Source: Loktanella sp.
GTDB lineage: Bacteria; Pseudomonadota; Alphaproteobacteria; Rhodobacterales; Rhodobacteraceae
DNA: 64,000 nucleotides
Assembly: GCA_017390475.1 (NCBI GenBank)
Contig: JAFPBO010000051.1
Location: 389,897 to 453,896 of the forward strand
Reading direction: 5' to 3'
The notes under the pieces were generated by a model. It was given only the letters and a program-made list of their open reading frames with translations. It did not search any database and was not told the DNA's origin. Position 1 is the stretch's first letter. Every line of letters starts with the position of its first letter. Positions 26,275 to 36,580 of this stretch are shown here, in pieces. A program made the translations under genes and the position numbers.

Positions 26275-27117
26275 TTACTTGACCGCCCCCGATGTCAGCC
26301 CCGCGATGAATTGCCGCGACAGCAGCGCGAACAGGATGAACACCGGCACCAGCCCGATCAGCGTGGCCAGCATGACAGCGGGCGTGTCCGAATAATGCGT
26401 CTGTGACAGCATGGTCAGCGCCAGCGGCACGGTGAATTTCGTGCCATCGCCCAGCACCACCAAAGGCAGTTGGAAATCATTCCAGGTGCTGATCACGGTC
26501 CAGACACCCAGCGCCGCCAGACCGGGCCGGATGATCGGCAGCACCACATAAAAGAAGGTCGCAATCGGGCCGGAATTATCCATCTCGGCGGCTTCATAAA
26601 GCTCATGCGGGATCGAGGAGCCGATATAGGTATACATCCAGATCACCCCGAAGCCTGACGCCATCGCAGGCACGATCAATGGCCAGAAGGTGTTGAGCCA
26701 GCCGAGCCAGCTCATCTGCAGAAAGAACGGGATCAGCGCCAGTGAAGGTGGGAAAAACAGCGTGGCAAAGGTCATGGCGAGCAGGAACCTATGCCCCGGC
26801 CGCCCGGCGTAACGCGCCAGACCATATCCCGCCAAGGCCGAGATCAGCACCAGACCCACGGTTTTCGGCAGCACGACGATCAGGCTGTTCCAGATCGGGC
26901 GCAAAGGCGGAAACACCGCCTCGATCCGGCTGTAATTGACGAAAAGCTGATCGCCGAACCAGATCGGCGGCGGGAACTGGAACACCTCTGGCAGGGTGCG
27001 GGTCGCGAAAACGGCGGTCCAGTACAAGGGCAGCACAAAGAACAGCGACAGCACGATCATGCCAAGGGTCAGGACAAGGTTCCACCGGGTTTCGCGATTG
27101 CGCCAAAGACGTTTCAT
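26275..27117 (-). CDS. Sugar ABC transporter permease (MalG type)
   Basis: A 280-residue inner-membrane permease with six predicted helices and the EAA motif region YEAAEMDNSGPIATFFYVVL. It pairs with the MalF-type protein encoded upstream, overlapping it by 4 bases. A 35-base gap separates it from the binding protein gene. Confidence 0.95.
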   Translation of the reverse strand: MKRLWRNRETRWNLVLTLGMIVLSLFFVLPLYWTAVFATRTLPEVFQFPPPIWFGDQLFVNYSRIEAVFPPLRPIWNSLIVVLPKTVGLVLISALAGYGLARYAGRPGHRFLLAMTFATLFFPPSLALIPFFLQMSWLGWLNTFWPLIVPAMASGFGVIWMYTYIGSSIPHELYEAAEMDNSGPIATFFYVVLPIIRPGLAALGVWTVISTWNDFQLPLVVLGDGTKFTVPLALTMLSQTHYSDTPAVMLATLIGLVPVFILFALLSRQFIAGLTSGAVK

Positions 27118-28013
27118 CGTGTGGCCCCCATGCCTGCGCTGATCCGGCGATAAAGCAGCGTCATCGCCACCACGGCGGCGAAAATGTACCAGCTGACCGC
27201 GGCCCCGAGGCCAAAGTCAAACTGCGTGAAAGCGGTGGCATACAGATACATGCCCAGCGTCGTTGCCGCATTGTCAGTACCGCCCAAACCTTGGGTCAGG
27301 ACGAAAGGTTCGTCGAACATCTGCAGACCGCCCAAGGTTGCCGTGATGATCGAAAACGCCAGCGCGGGCGCCAACAGCGGCAGGGTGATCCGGCTGAACA
27401 CCGACCAGCGGCTGACGCCTTCCAGACGGGCGGCCTCATAGATATCGCGGGGGATCGCCTGCAATCCGGCCAGAAAGATGATCATATGCCAGCCGGTCCA
27501 GCGCCAGATCACCAGCAGGATGACCAGCGGCTTGATCCAGAATTCGGAATCGAACCAGCTGAAAAATGTCGGCGTGCCGGTGATTTCACCGATCAGCATA
27601 TTCACCAGCCCGCCATTGGCGGTGAAAAACACCCGCAGGATGATCGCCGCAATCGCAGGGGCGACCAACAGCGGCAGCAGGAACACCAGCCGGAAATAAT
27701 TGCGGCCAAACAGCGCATATTCATTGATCAGGACCGCCAGGGTCAGCGCCAGACCGCAGGTGAACAGCGTCGACCAGAACCAGACATGCACAGTGTTCCA
27801 GACCGCCTTGCGGAACACAGGATCACCCAGCGCGGTGCTGTAATTGTCCAGCCCCACGAAACGCGGCGGCGAAAATCCGTCCCAGTCATGCACGCCGAGC
27901 CAGGCGGAAAACAGCACCGGAAACACCGAAAACGCCAGAAAGATCACCAGAAACGGGGTCATGGTCAGCCATAGCGGCCCCGCACCTTGCATCAGCTTTG
28001 GTCGATAACTCAT
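27114..28013 (-). CDS. Sugar ABC transporter permease (MalF type)
   Basis: A 299-residue permease, first gene of the glycoside operon. Six predicted helices and the EAA loop YEAARLEGVSRWSVFSRITL are visible. With the MalG-type partner it forms the membrane channel of a CUT1 importer. The GTCCCCCCGC-type upstream region on the minus strand contains GGAGGGGCGGGG; transcription starts in the region shared with the divergent GntR-family regulator. Confidence 0.95.
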   Translation of the reverse strand: MSYRPKLMQGAGPLWLTMTPFLVIFLAFSVFPVLFSAWLGVHDWDGFSPPRFVGLDNYSTALGDPVFRKAVWNTVHVWFWSTLFTCGLALTLAVLINEYALFGRNYFRLVFLLPLLVAPAIAAIILRVFFTANGGLVNMLIGEITGTPTFFSWFDSEFWIKPLVILLVIWRWTGWHMIIFLAGLQAIPRDIYEAARLEGVSRWSVFSRITLPLLAPALAFSIITATLGGLQMFDEPFVLTQGLGGTDNAATTLGMYLYATAFTQFDFGLGAAVSWYIFAAVVAMTLLYRRISAGMGATR

Positions 28014-28079
28014 GGTCCCCCCGCCCCTCCCCGACTGGTTCTGACAAAGTATTGTCGGATGAATGGGGGTCCGTCAAGC

Positions 28080-28094
28080 ATTAATCAGACTAAT
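28080..28094. promoter_or_regulatory. Candidate operator palindrome between the glycoside operon and its regulator
   Basis: ATTAATCAGACTAAT is an imperfect 15-base palindrome (12 of 15 positions symmetric) in the 198-base divergent promoter region. It is the best dyad I found between the two divergent genes, and its size suits a GntR/FCD-family dimer. No footprint-like evidence is available from sequence alone. Confidence 0.4.
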
Positions 28095-28211
28095 GAGGAT
28101 CACAGGTGTTCTGACGCTGCTATGAAAGGGTTTCAGCGAAAAAACCGCTTGGTTGACGGTCTTTGCAGGTGCAGCTATGCATTGATATGTATGATGAATG
28201 AGGCGGAATGA

Positions 28212-28940
28212 ATGACGGATGACGGCAGCCTGGCCAGTCGCGGCAAACCGCGCGTGCATAAGCAGACGGTGAAAACGCTGGCGTTTTCGATTCTGCGCGG
28301 CGATTTTCCTGCCGGGCATGTGCTGCCGCCGGAAACTGAATTATGCGACACATTGGGCATCAGCCGCAGTGCTTTGCGCGAATCGATCCGGGCGCTGAAA
28401 GACAAGGGCATGCTAGTCGCCCGCCCGCGCCATGGCACGATCGTCCAGCCGCGCAGTGCCTGGCAATTGCTGGATGCCGATCTGCTGAGCTGGTCGATGG
28501 AGATTGATCCGGGTGCCGAATTCGTGCTGTCACTGTTCGAGGCGCGGCAGGTGATCGAACCCGCCGCCGCAAGGCTGTCGGCCCTGCGCGCCACGCCGGA
28601 TGATCTGGCAGCGCTGGAAACCGCCTTTGCCGATATGACCAGGGCCAAGGCCGCCGGTGATTTCCCGCGTTTCAACGAGGCCGATATCGCCTTTCATCTG
28701 GCGCTGTTGCGGGCGTCCTCGAATGTGGTGTTCATCCAGTTGTCGAATATGATCGGCACCGCGTTGGCGATTGCCTTTCGGATGTCGATTGCCCGCGCCC
28801 GCGAACCCGGCGCGTCCCTGTCCAAACATGGCGATCTGATCACGATGATCCGCGCCCGCGATCCGGTCGGGGCAGAAAACATGATGTCACGGCTGCTGGC
28901 GATTGCCGCGATTGATCTGGGGCTGAATGGCGGGGAATGA
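28212..28940 (+). CDS. GntR/FadR-family transcriptional regulator
   Basis: A 242-residue regulator. An N-terminal winged helix-turn-helix (about 10-80: LPPETELCDTLGISRSALRE, KDKGMLVARPRHGTIV) is followed by an FCD ligand-binding domain (LFEARQVIEPAAARL, FNEADIAFHLALLRASSN, SKHGDLITMIRARDP) with metal-ligand histidines. It is divergent from the glycoside operon, so local repression relieved by galactonate or a related sugar acid (as for DgoR) is the likely role. ATG 28212 has GAGG eight bases upstream. Confidence 0.9.
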   Translation: MTDDGSLASRGKPRVHKQTVKTLAFSILRGDFPAGHVLPPETELCDTLGISRSALRESIRALKDKGMLVARPRHGTIVQPRSAWQLLDADLLSWSMEIDPGAEFVLSLFEARQVIEPAAARLSALRATPDDLAALETAFADMTRAKAAGDFPRFNEADIAFHLALLRASSNVVFIQLSNMIGTALAIAFRMSIARAREPGASLSKHGDLITMIRARDPVGAENMMSRLLAIAAIDLGLNGGE

Positions 28941-29263
28941 TGGGGGGAAAGAGGTCGGGGAGAACCCCGACCTACATAATGGGAGCGACGACACGCCGTC
29001 GCGCGGGGTTTACCACGCCGCCGGGACCCAGATCGGGCGCACCCCGACCCGCCAAACGAGCAACGACACACCGTGTATGCCGGGATTCACCCCGCCGGGG
29101 GCGGCTGCGGGGTCTTTGCACAAAAAGACCGCCCCGGGATCCCCGGCGCGGTCTGGTACTGATCAAATCGCTTCTTTCAATGTAAACTCGTTTACGCGTT
29201 TCACTGAAAACCCGATATATTCACGCGACATAGATTGATTGACCCAAAGTCAACCCGGTTCGC
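28941..29263. other. Convergent intergenic region with repeat and terminator
   Basis: About 320 bases between the GntR-type gene and yceI. It begins with one copy of the dispersed palindrome (GAGGTCGGGGAGAACCCCGACCTAC, 28950-28975), continues with degenerate CACGCCG/CACCCCG copies (29000-29100), a strong terminator for yceI, a GTAAAC-TC-GTTTAC dyad near 29181 and a TTGACCCAAAGTCAA inverted repeat near 29240. No coding region is supported. Confidence 0.7.
29122..29154 (-). terminator. Rho-independent terminator of the yceI gene
   Basis: On the minus strand AGACCGC-GCCGGGGATCCCGG-GGCGGTCT is followed by TTTTT. The GC-rich stem and T-run are typical. It lies 110 bases downstream of the yceI stop codon. 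Confidence 0.75.
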
Positions 29264-29833
29264 TTACTCGGCCAGCATCGCCTCGATCGAGATCATGACC
29301 TGCACTTCGTCGCTGATGAATGGCGCGAAGGCACCCAGTTCATAATCAGAGCGCAGCAGGGTGGTGGTGGCGTCGAAACCGGCCCATTCACGGTTTTCCA
29401 TCGGATGCATGCCGGCCTGGTTCAGTTTGGCATCCAGCACGACTTCGTTCGTCACGCCGTTCAGGGTCAGATCGCCGGTGATCAGGGCGGTGTCGTCGCC
29501 GGTGACTTCGATACCGGTCGAGGTGAAGGAAACGGTTTCGTCATCAGCAGCGTCAAAGAAATCGGCGCTCATGAAATGTTCGAAACGGCCTTCCCAACCG
29601 GTCAGCATGGTGCGGACGGGGAATTCGACGGCGACAGAAGAGGCGGCAGGATCTTCCTGGTTGAAGGTGATCTCACCCTCGAAACCGGAGAACATGCCAT
29701 AGGTGGTGGAAAAGCCAAGGTGGTCATAGGTGAACACGATCTGGCTGTGGCTGGCGTCCAGCACGTAATCCTGCGCAAAGGCAGGGACGGCGGCAAAAGT
29801 TGTCAGGGCTGCGGCGGCAAAGAGGTTTTTCAT
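29264..29833 (-). CDS. YceI-family periplasmic lipid-binding protein
   Basis: A 189-residue stand-alone YceI protein with signal peptide (MKNLFAAAALTTFAAVPAFA, cleavage before QDYVLDASHS). The lipocalin-like body shows FTYDHLGFSTTYGMFSGFEG, SADFFDAADDETVSF and LTLNGVTNEVVLDAKLN, the usual YceI sequence landmarks. Members bind polyisoprenoid lipids in the periplasm. Start ATG 29833 has GGAG seven bases upstream. It is the second YceI domain in the window; the other is fused to cytochrome b561 at 17773-18960. Confidence 0.94.
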   Translation of the reverse strand: MKNLFAAAALTTFAAVPAFAQDYVLDASHSQIVFTYDHLGFSTTYGMFSGFEGEITFNQEDPAASSVAVEFPVRTMLTGWEGRFEHFMSADFFDAADDETVSFTSTGIEVTGDDTALITGDLTLNGVTNEVVLDAKLNQAGMHPMENREWAGFDATTTLLRSDYELGAFAPFISDEVQVMISIEAMLAE

Positions 29834-29965
29834 TTGGATGCTCCGGTTGGGCGTTTCATGTGTGCTGCTTATAGAGTTACCCCCCCACCCCGCCGCAATC
29901 CCGCAGGAATGCACATGACTTGTTCAGCCTGACACCGGGCGGTTTCCCGCTGCCGCCAAACGGGC

Positions 29966-29993
29966 TTGCATCGCGGGCCAGCCTGCGTATAAG
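29966..29993 (+). promoter_or_regulatory. Candidate promoter of the rpsF-rpsR-rplI operon
   Basis: TTGCAT (29966-29971), a 16-base spacer and TATAAG (29988-29993) form a good sigma-70-type promoter with a start near 30000. The ~100-nt leader contains a GC-rich hairpin, GGGG-T-GCAG / CTGCCCC (about 30042-30065), in a position where ribosomal proteins S6:S18 autoregulate in many bacteria; the match to that motif was not verified. Confidence 0.5.
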
Positions 29994-30102
29994 GCCCCAT
30001 CCTTCTGTGTATTGTTATGAACTGCGCAGACTCTCGTGGCTGGGGTGCAGAAGGGTCACTGCCCCGCCTTTGAAATGCGCTGAGAAAAGAACTGGAGTAT
30101 AC

Positions 30103-30486
30103 ATGCCGCTATATGAGCATGTGATGATTGCGCGTCAGGACTTGTCCAACACGCAAGCCGAAGCCTTGATCGAACATTTCGGCACGGTGCTGACCGATAA
30201 CGGCGGCAAGCTGCTGGAAAACGAATATTGGGGCGTCAAAACGATGGCCTATAAGATCAACAAGAACCGCAAGGGCCACTACGCCCTGCTGCGCACCGAC
30301 GCCCCTGCCCCTGCGATCCAGGAAATGGAACGTCTGATGCGCCTGCATGATGACGTCATGCGTGTGCTGACCATCAAGGTCGATGCCCACGAAGACGGCC
30401 CATCGGTGCAGATGCAAAAGCGCGAAGAGCGCGGTGACCGGGGCGACCGTCCTGACCGTGGCGGCGAACGCCGCGAACGTCGTTGA
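30103..30486 (+). CDS. rpsF: Ribosomal protein S6
   Basis: A 127-residue bS6 protein (MPLYEHVMIARQDLSNTQAE, ENEYWGVKTMAYKINKNRKG, HYALLRTDAPA). The C-terminus is an Arg/Asp/Gly-rich tail (REERGDRGDRPDRGGERRER), as in many alphaproteobacteria. GGAG lies a few bases before ATG 30103. It is first in the rpsF-rpsR-rplI operon and binds 16S rRNA with S18. Confidence 0.98.
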   Translation: MPLYEHVMIARQDLSNTQAEALIEHFGTVLTDNGGKLLENEYWGVKTMAYKINKNRKGHYALLRTDAPAPAIQEMERLMRLHDDVMRVLTIKVDAHEDGPSVQMQKREERGDRGDRPDRGGERRERR

Positions 30487-30505
30487 TCATTAAAGGATAG
30501 CAATC

Positions 30506-30733
30506 ATGGCAACCAAACCATTCTTCCGCCGTCGCAAGTCCGATCCATTCGAAGGCGATGACGCCCCGAAGATCGACTATAAAGACACCCGCACCCTGCA
30601 GCGCTATATCTCTGAGCGTGGCAAGATCGTGCCAGCCCGTATCACCGCTGTCGGTTCCAAGAACCAGCGCGCTCTCGCCCGTGCGATCAAGCGTGCCCGG
30701 TTCCTGGCCCTGCTGCCCTATGCTGTTAAGTAA
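30506..30733 (+). CDS. rpsR: Ribosomal protein S18
   Basis: A 75-residue bS18 protein: [60 protein letters not shown]. Its length and sequence are typical. It begins 19 bases after rpsF and pairs with S6 in the small subunit. Confidence 0.98.
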   Translation: MATKPFFRRRKSDPFEGDDAPKIDYKDTRTLQRYISERGKIVPARITAVGSKNQRALARAIKRARFLALLPYAVK

Positions 30734-30744
30734 GGACATCTGAC

Positions 30745-31332
30745 ATGGATATCATTCTACTCGAACGCGTGGCAAAGCTCGGCCAGATGGGCGAAGTCGT
30801 GTCCGTCAAGGACGGCTATGCCCGCAACTATCTGCTGGCCCAGGGCAAGGCCCTGCGCGTGAACAAGGCCAACCTTGCACGTTTTGAGGCTGACAAAGCC
30901 CAGATGGAAGCCCGCAACCTGGAATCCAAGAAAGAAGCTGAAGCCTTGGGCGAAAAGCTCGATGGTCAGACTTTCGTGGTGATCCGCTCTGCCTCTGACG
31001 GTGGTGCGCTTTACGGGTCGGTCACGACACGTGACGCCGCCGAAGCCGCCACGGCTGACGGTTTCTCTGTCGACAAGAAACAGGTTGTGCTGAAAGGCGC
31101 GATCAAGGATCTGGGCCTGCATGACGTTGATGTCGTGCTGCACCCCGAGGTCACTGTGACGGTCACGCTGAACATTGCGCGTTCGCGCGAAGAGGCTGAA
31201 CTGCAGGCCGCCGGGAAATCCATCGCCGAACTGGCTGCCGAAGAAGAGGCTGCTGCTGAATTCGAAATTCAGGAATTGTTCGACGATATCGGCAGCGCTG
31301 CTGACGAATTCGGCGACGACGACGACAAGTAA
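30745..31332 (+). CDS. rplI: Ribosomal protein L9
   Basis: A 195-residue bL9 protein: [30 protein letters not shown]-type N-domain (positions 1-50), a long connecting helix, and the C-terminal RNA-binding domain with [13 protein letters not shown] and [12 protein letters not shown]. An acidic C-terminal extension ([20 protein letters not shown]) lengthens it beyond the ~150-residue E. coli protein, common in Rhodobacterales. Last gene of the operon; a terminator follows. Confidence 0.98.
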   Translation: MDIILLERVAKLGQMGEVVSVKDGYARNYLLAQGKALRVNKANLARFEADKAQMEARNLESKKEAEALGEKLDGQTFVVIRSASDGGALYGSVTTRDAAEAATADGFSVDKKQVVLKGAIKDLGLHDVDVVLHPEVTVTVTLNIARSREEAELQAAGKSIAELAAEEEAAAEFEIQELFDDIGSAADEFGDDDDK

Positions 31333-31354
31333 TCTGATCTTTGACCGCAAAATT

Positions 31355-31387
31355 GGGGCCGCTTGCAGATGCAGGCGGCCCTTTTTT
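31355..31387 (+). terminator. Rho-independent terminator after rplI
   Basis: GGGCCGC..TGCA / TGCA..GCGGCCC hairpin followed by TTTTTT, 22 bases after the rplI stop codon. Confidence 0.85.
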
Positions 31388-31502
31388 ATGGCCGCGTGGT
31401 GCGCGCCAGCATGCACCTGACATGACAATCTTGTTATGGAACCTCGCCTTATCCCTGTTGTTAACCAGATATTGATGGGAACGATATAAAAGAGGGAATA
31501 TG

Positions 31503-32642
31503 ATGACCAAATTCACAGCATTCACCACCGCAACGGCGATCATGGTCGCGGCACCTGCTTTTGCGCAGAATTACACGCATGAGGTTCTTGCCGAAGGGTT
31601 GGAACGGCCCTGGGCGATGGAATTTCTGCCAAATGGCGATGACATTCTGATGACCGGCCGTAACGGAACATTCTTTCTGTACGAAGCGGCCACTGGCGAC
31701 GTGACCGAACTGGGCGGCGCGCCGGATGTGGCGACAGCCGGTCAGGGCGGGTTGCTGGATATCGCATTGGCCCCGGATTTCGAGACCAGCAATGTCGTCT
31801 ACATGACATGGTCCGGCGCGGTTGACGGCGGCACCACCACGCATCTGGGCCGCGGCACGCTGGATCTGGCGGCAGGGGAAGTGACGAATGTCGAAACCCT
31901 GTTTCAGGTCAGCCCCGGTGTGGACAGCAATGCGCATTACGGGTCGCGCATCGTATTTCATGACGGGCATATCTTTATGGGCACCGGCGACCGCAACAAC
32001 AAGGATTTCGGCCCCGAACATATCGCCCAGAATATCGCGACAGAAAATGGCAGCGTCCTGCGCCTGACGATGGATGGCGAAGCCCCCGCCGATAACCCAT
32101 TCGTCGATATCGCAGGGGCAGCACCGGCGATCTGGTCCTATGGCCACCGCAATATTCAGGCGATGACAGTGCATCCTGATACCGGCGCGATCTGGCTGGC
32201 CGAACATGGCGAAGCGGGCGGAGATGAGATCAATGTCGTCCAGCGCGGTGAAAATTACGGCTGGCCGCTGGCCGCTTATGGCGTGGATTACCGCACCGGT
32301 GAACAATTCGCCGCGGTGCATCAGGATGGTGACGGTTTTGTCGCGCCGGTGTATAATTGGGGTCCGGGCCGCGACGACCATTTCCCGCCCTCAGGCATGG
32401 CGTTTTATGACGGCGATGCCTTCCCCGACTGGCAGGGTCATTTGATGGTGGGCAACCTGTTCCATGAATATCTGGGCCTGTTCGCGGTGGATGGTGACGA
32501 CGTGTCAGCCCCCGCGCGCCTGCTGGAAGGCGAAGGCCACCGCATCCGCGACGTGAAGGTGGGACCGAATGACGGGTTCATCTATGTGCTGGGCGATGGC
32601 GATTCTGCGCCGCTGCTGCGGATTACACCCAGCGAAGGGTGA
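31503..32642 (+). CDS. PQQ-dependent aldose sugar dehydrogenase, periplasmic
   Basis: A 379-residue soluble glucose dehydrogenase-type beta-propeller with signal peptide (cleavage near APAFAQ). Family landmarks are GLERPWAMEFLPNGD, AGQGGLLDIALAP, NAHYGSRIVFHDGHIFMGTGDR, SYGHRNIQAMTVHP, LAEHGEAGGDEINVVQRGENYGWP and PSGMAFYDGDAFPDWQGHL. Such enzymes oxidise free aldoses in the periplasm using PQQ and calcium. ATG 31503 is favoured over ATG 31500 because AGAGGG is six bases away. Single gene; it may add a periplasmic sugar oxidation route, but it is not in the glycoside operon. Confidence 0.9.
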   Translation: MTKFTAFTTATAIMVAAPAFAQNYTHEVLAEGLERPWAMEFLPNGDDILMTGRNGTFFLYEAATGDVTELGGAPDVATAGQGGLLDIALAPDFETSNVVYMTWSGAVDGGTTTHLGRGTLDLAAGEVTNVETLFQVSPGVDSNAHYGSRIVFHDGHIFMGTGDRNNKDFGPEHIAQNIATENGSVLRLTMDGEAPADNPFVDIAGAAPAIWSYGHRNIQAMTVHPDTGAIWLAEHGEAGGDEINVVQRGENYGWPLAAYGVDYRTGEQFAAVHQDGDGFVAPVYNWGPGRDDHFPPSGMAFYDGDAFPDWQGHLMVGNLFHEYLGLFAVDGDDVSAPARLLEGEGHRIRDVKVGPNDGFIYVLGDGDSAPLLRITPSEG

Positions 32643-32866
32643 TTTGTTTTGTGGGTCGGGGAGAACCCCGACCTACATACCCATTCCAGGCAAAGAGAGC
32701 GTGACCCGTAGGTCGGGGTTCACCCCGACACACACACGCATGCTAGGCAAAGGGTGAGCGGATGCCGTAGGTCGGGGTTCACCCCGACAAACACACACGC
32801 ATGCCAGGCAAAGGGTGAGCGGATGCCGTAGGTCGGGGTTCACCCCGACACACCTACAGCACCAAC
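32643..32866. repeat. Tandem array of ~60-base units each carrying a GTAGGTCGGGG palindrome
   Basis: Between convergent genes. An inverted copy GGTCGGGGAGAACCCCGACC lies at 32651-32676, then three direct copies of GTAGGTCGGGGTTCACCCCG start at 32708, 32767 and 32828 (spacing 59 and 61). The spacers are themselves repeated (ACACACACGCATGC, CAGGCAAAGGGTGAGCGGATGCC), so whole units were duplicated. Short proline/cysteine-rich translations across it are artefacts. Confidence 0.88.
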
Positions 32867-32894
32867 AAAAAAGGGCACCCGAAGGTGCCCTTTT
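32867..32894 (-). terminator. Terminator of tig (bidirectional-looking)
   Basis: GGGCACC-TTCG-GGTGCCC followed by TTTTTT on the minus strand, 20 bases after the tig stop codon; on the plus strand a shorter TTTT run follows, so it may also stop transcription from the sugar dehydrogenase gene. Confidence 0.85.
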
Positions 32895-32914
32895 CCACAA
32901 GCATTTGCTTGTGT

Positions 32915-34246
32915 TTATTCTTCTTCCAGCTTTTCAACGGCTGCCTGCAAATCTTCCTTGCTGACTTCTTTTTCCGTCATCGTGGCGGCGTCAAAGATGT
33001 GATCGACCACCTTGTCCTCGAACAAAGGCGCCTGCAATTGCTGGCGGAATTGCGCATTCTGCTGAACAAACTCAAAGAACTGGCGTTCCTGACCCGGATA
33101 TTGCCGCGCCTGATTCATGATCGACTGGGTCATTTCCTGATCGGTGACCTTGACCTCGGCCTTCTGGCCGATATCAGCCAGCAACAGCCCCAGTTTCACC
33201 CGGCGTTCGGCGAGCGATTTATGCTCATGCGTGGGGGTGATTTCGGGGTGATCATGGCCCTGCACGTCAGGGTTTTCTTCATGCCACAGCTGATGCGCGA
33301 TCTGGTTCGCCTCGGCCTCGACCAAGGACGCGGGCAGGTCAAAGCTGACCTCTTTGTCCAAAGCATCCAGCAGCGCGCGTTTAGCCAAGGCGCGCGAGGC
33401 ACCTTTGTATTCGGCTTCCAGACGGTCGGCGATCTGGGTTTTCAGCGCGGCAAGATCGTCAGCGCCGAATTTCTTGGCCAGCTCGTCGTCAATCTCGGGC
33501 GCTTTGGGCGCGCGGACTTCTTTGATCGTGCAGGTAAAGACGGCGGTTTTGCCGGCCAGATGCGGTGCCTGATAATCTTCGGGGAAGGTGACTTCGACGT
33601 CTTTCGTCTCGCCGGCCTTGACCTTCAGCAGGCCATCTTCAAAGCCGGGGATGAAGGAATTAGAGCCCAGCACCAAAGGATAATCTTCGGCGGTGCCGCC
33701 TTCGAATGCTTCGCCGTCAACCTTGCCGACAAAATCCAGAACGACCTGATCGTCCTTTTTCGCCTGGGTTTTCTTGGGCTCGTAGGACACGGCCTGCGGT
33801 GAGGCGGCCAGATTGTCCAGGGCTTCCTGCACGGCGGCGTCGTCAGCTTTGACAACCATACGTTCCAATTCGATTTTCGCGAAATCGACAGCCGGAATAT
33901 CGGGCAGCTTTTCATAGGTCACATCGACCTGCACATCATCGCCAGGTTTCCAGTCCTGATTGGTCATCTTCATCTCGGGCTGGGCCGCGGGGCGGTCGCC
34001 GGATGTATCCAGATGTTCGCGCACGGCATTGTCGATGCTGTCCTGCATCGCTTCGCCCATCAGGCGCTGGCCATGTTGCTTACGCAGCAATGCCATCGGG
34101 ACCTTGCCCTTGCGGAAACCCTTCATCTCGATGCTGGGCTGGGCTTCTTTGAGCTTTTCTTCGACTTTCGCGTCCAGTTCAGCCGCCGTGACGGTGATGG
34201 CATAGCCGCGCTTGAGGCCTTCGTTCAGGGTCTCGGTGACCTGCAT
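32915..34246 (-). CDS. tig: Trigger factor (ribosome-associated chaperone/PPIase)
   Basis: A 443-residue trigger factor: N-terminal ribosome-binding domain with the signature [17 protein letters not shown] (about 44-60), FKBP-type PPIase domain ([20 protein letters not shown]), and a helical C-domain. It binds nascent chains at the ribosome exit. Start ATG 34246 has AAGGA seven bases upstream. Acidic C-terminus is usual. A tRNA-Leu gene lies 24 bases upstream on the same strand. Confidence 0.97.
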   Translation of the reverse strand: MQVTETLNEGLKRGYAITVTAAELDAKVEEKLKEAQPSIEMKGFRKGKVPMALLRKQHGQRLMGEAMQDSIDNAVREHLDTSGDRPAAQPEMKMTNQDWKPGDDVQVDVTYEKLPDIPAVDFAKIELERMVVKADDAAVQEALDNLAASPQAVSYEPKKTQAKKDDQVVLDFVGKVDGEAFEGGTAEDYPLVLGSNSFIPGFEDGLLKVKAGETKDVEVTFPEDYQAPHLAGKTAVFTCTIKEVRAPKAPEIDDELAKKFGADDLAALKTQIADRLEAEYKGASRALAKRALLDALDKEVSFDLPASLVEAEANQIAHQLWHEENPDVQGHDHPEITPTHEHKSLAERRVKLGLLLADIGQKAEVKVTDQEMTQSIMNQARQYPGQERQFFEFVQQNAQFRQQLQAPLFEDKVVDHIFDAATMTEKEVSKEDLQAAVEKLEEE

Positions 34247-34270
34247 GTGCTGTCCTTCTTTCAACTAACT

Positions 34271-34355
34271 TGGTGCGGGTGGAGGGACTTGAACCCCCAC
34301 GCCTTGCGGCGCCAGAACCTAAATCTGGTGCGTCTACCAATTTCGCCACACCCGC
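34271..34355 (-). tRNA. tRNA-Leu (anticodon UAG)
   Basis: On the minus strand GCGGGTG...CACCCGC form the acceptor stem; the D-arm contains AATTGGTAGACGC, the anticodon arm is CCAGA-TTTAGGT-TCTGG with anticodon TAG, there is a long variable arm GCGCCGCAAGGCGT typical of class II tRNAs, and GGTTCAAGTCC is the T-arm. CCA is encoded. Total 85 bases including CCA. Confidence 0.97.
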
Positions 34356-34457
34356 ATGATCAAAAGGGGCAGGTTTGCGGGCCTGCCCCATGTTGGGCGC
34401 TGTCTAGCAAAGCTGCAGGCGGGATGCGAGAGGAAAAATCGTCATTGTGACAAAGGT

Positions 34458-36515
<2,058 letters not shown>

Positions 36516-36580
36516 CACCCCTTGCTCTCGCCCGCGCAGGGTGATGCAAGGTAACGCAGATACTCACGAAAGGTGCCCTT

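Noticed and set aside
32651-32860. CRISPR-like regularly spaced palindromes
   Set aside because: The spacers between palindromes are themselves repeated and of similar sequence, there are only three to four units and no cas genes; it is a tandem duplication.
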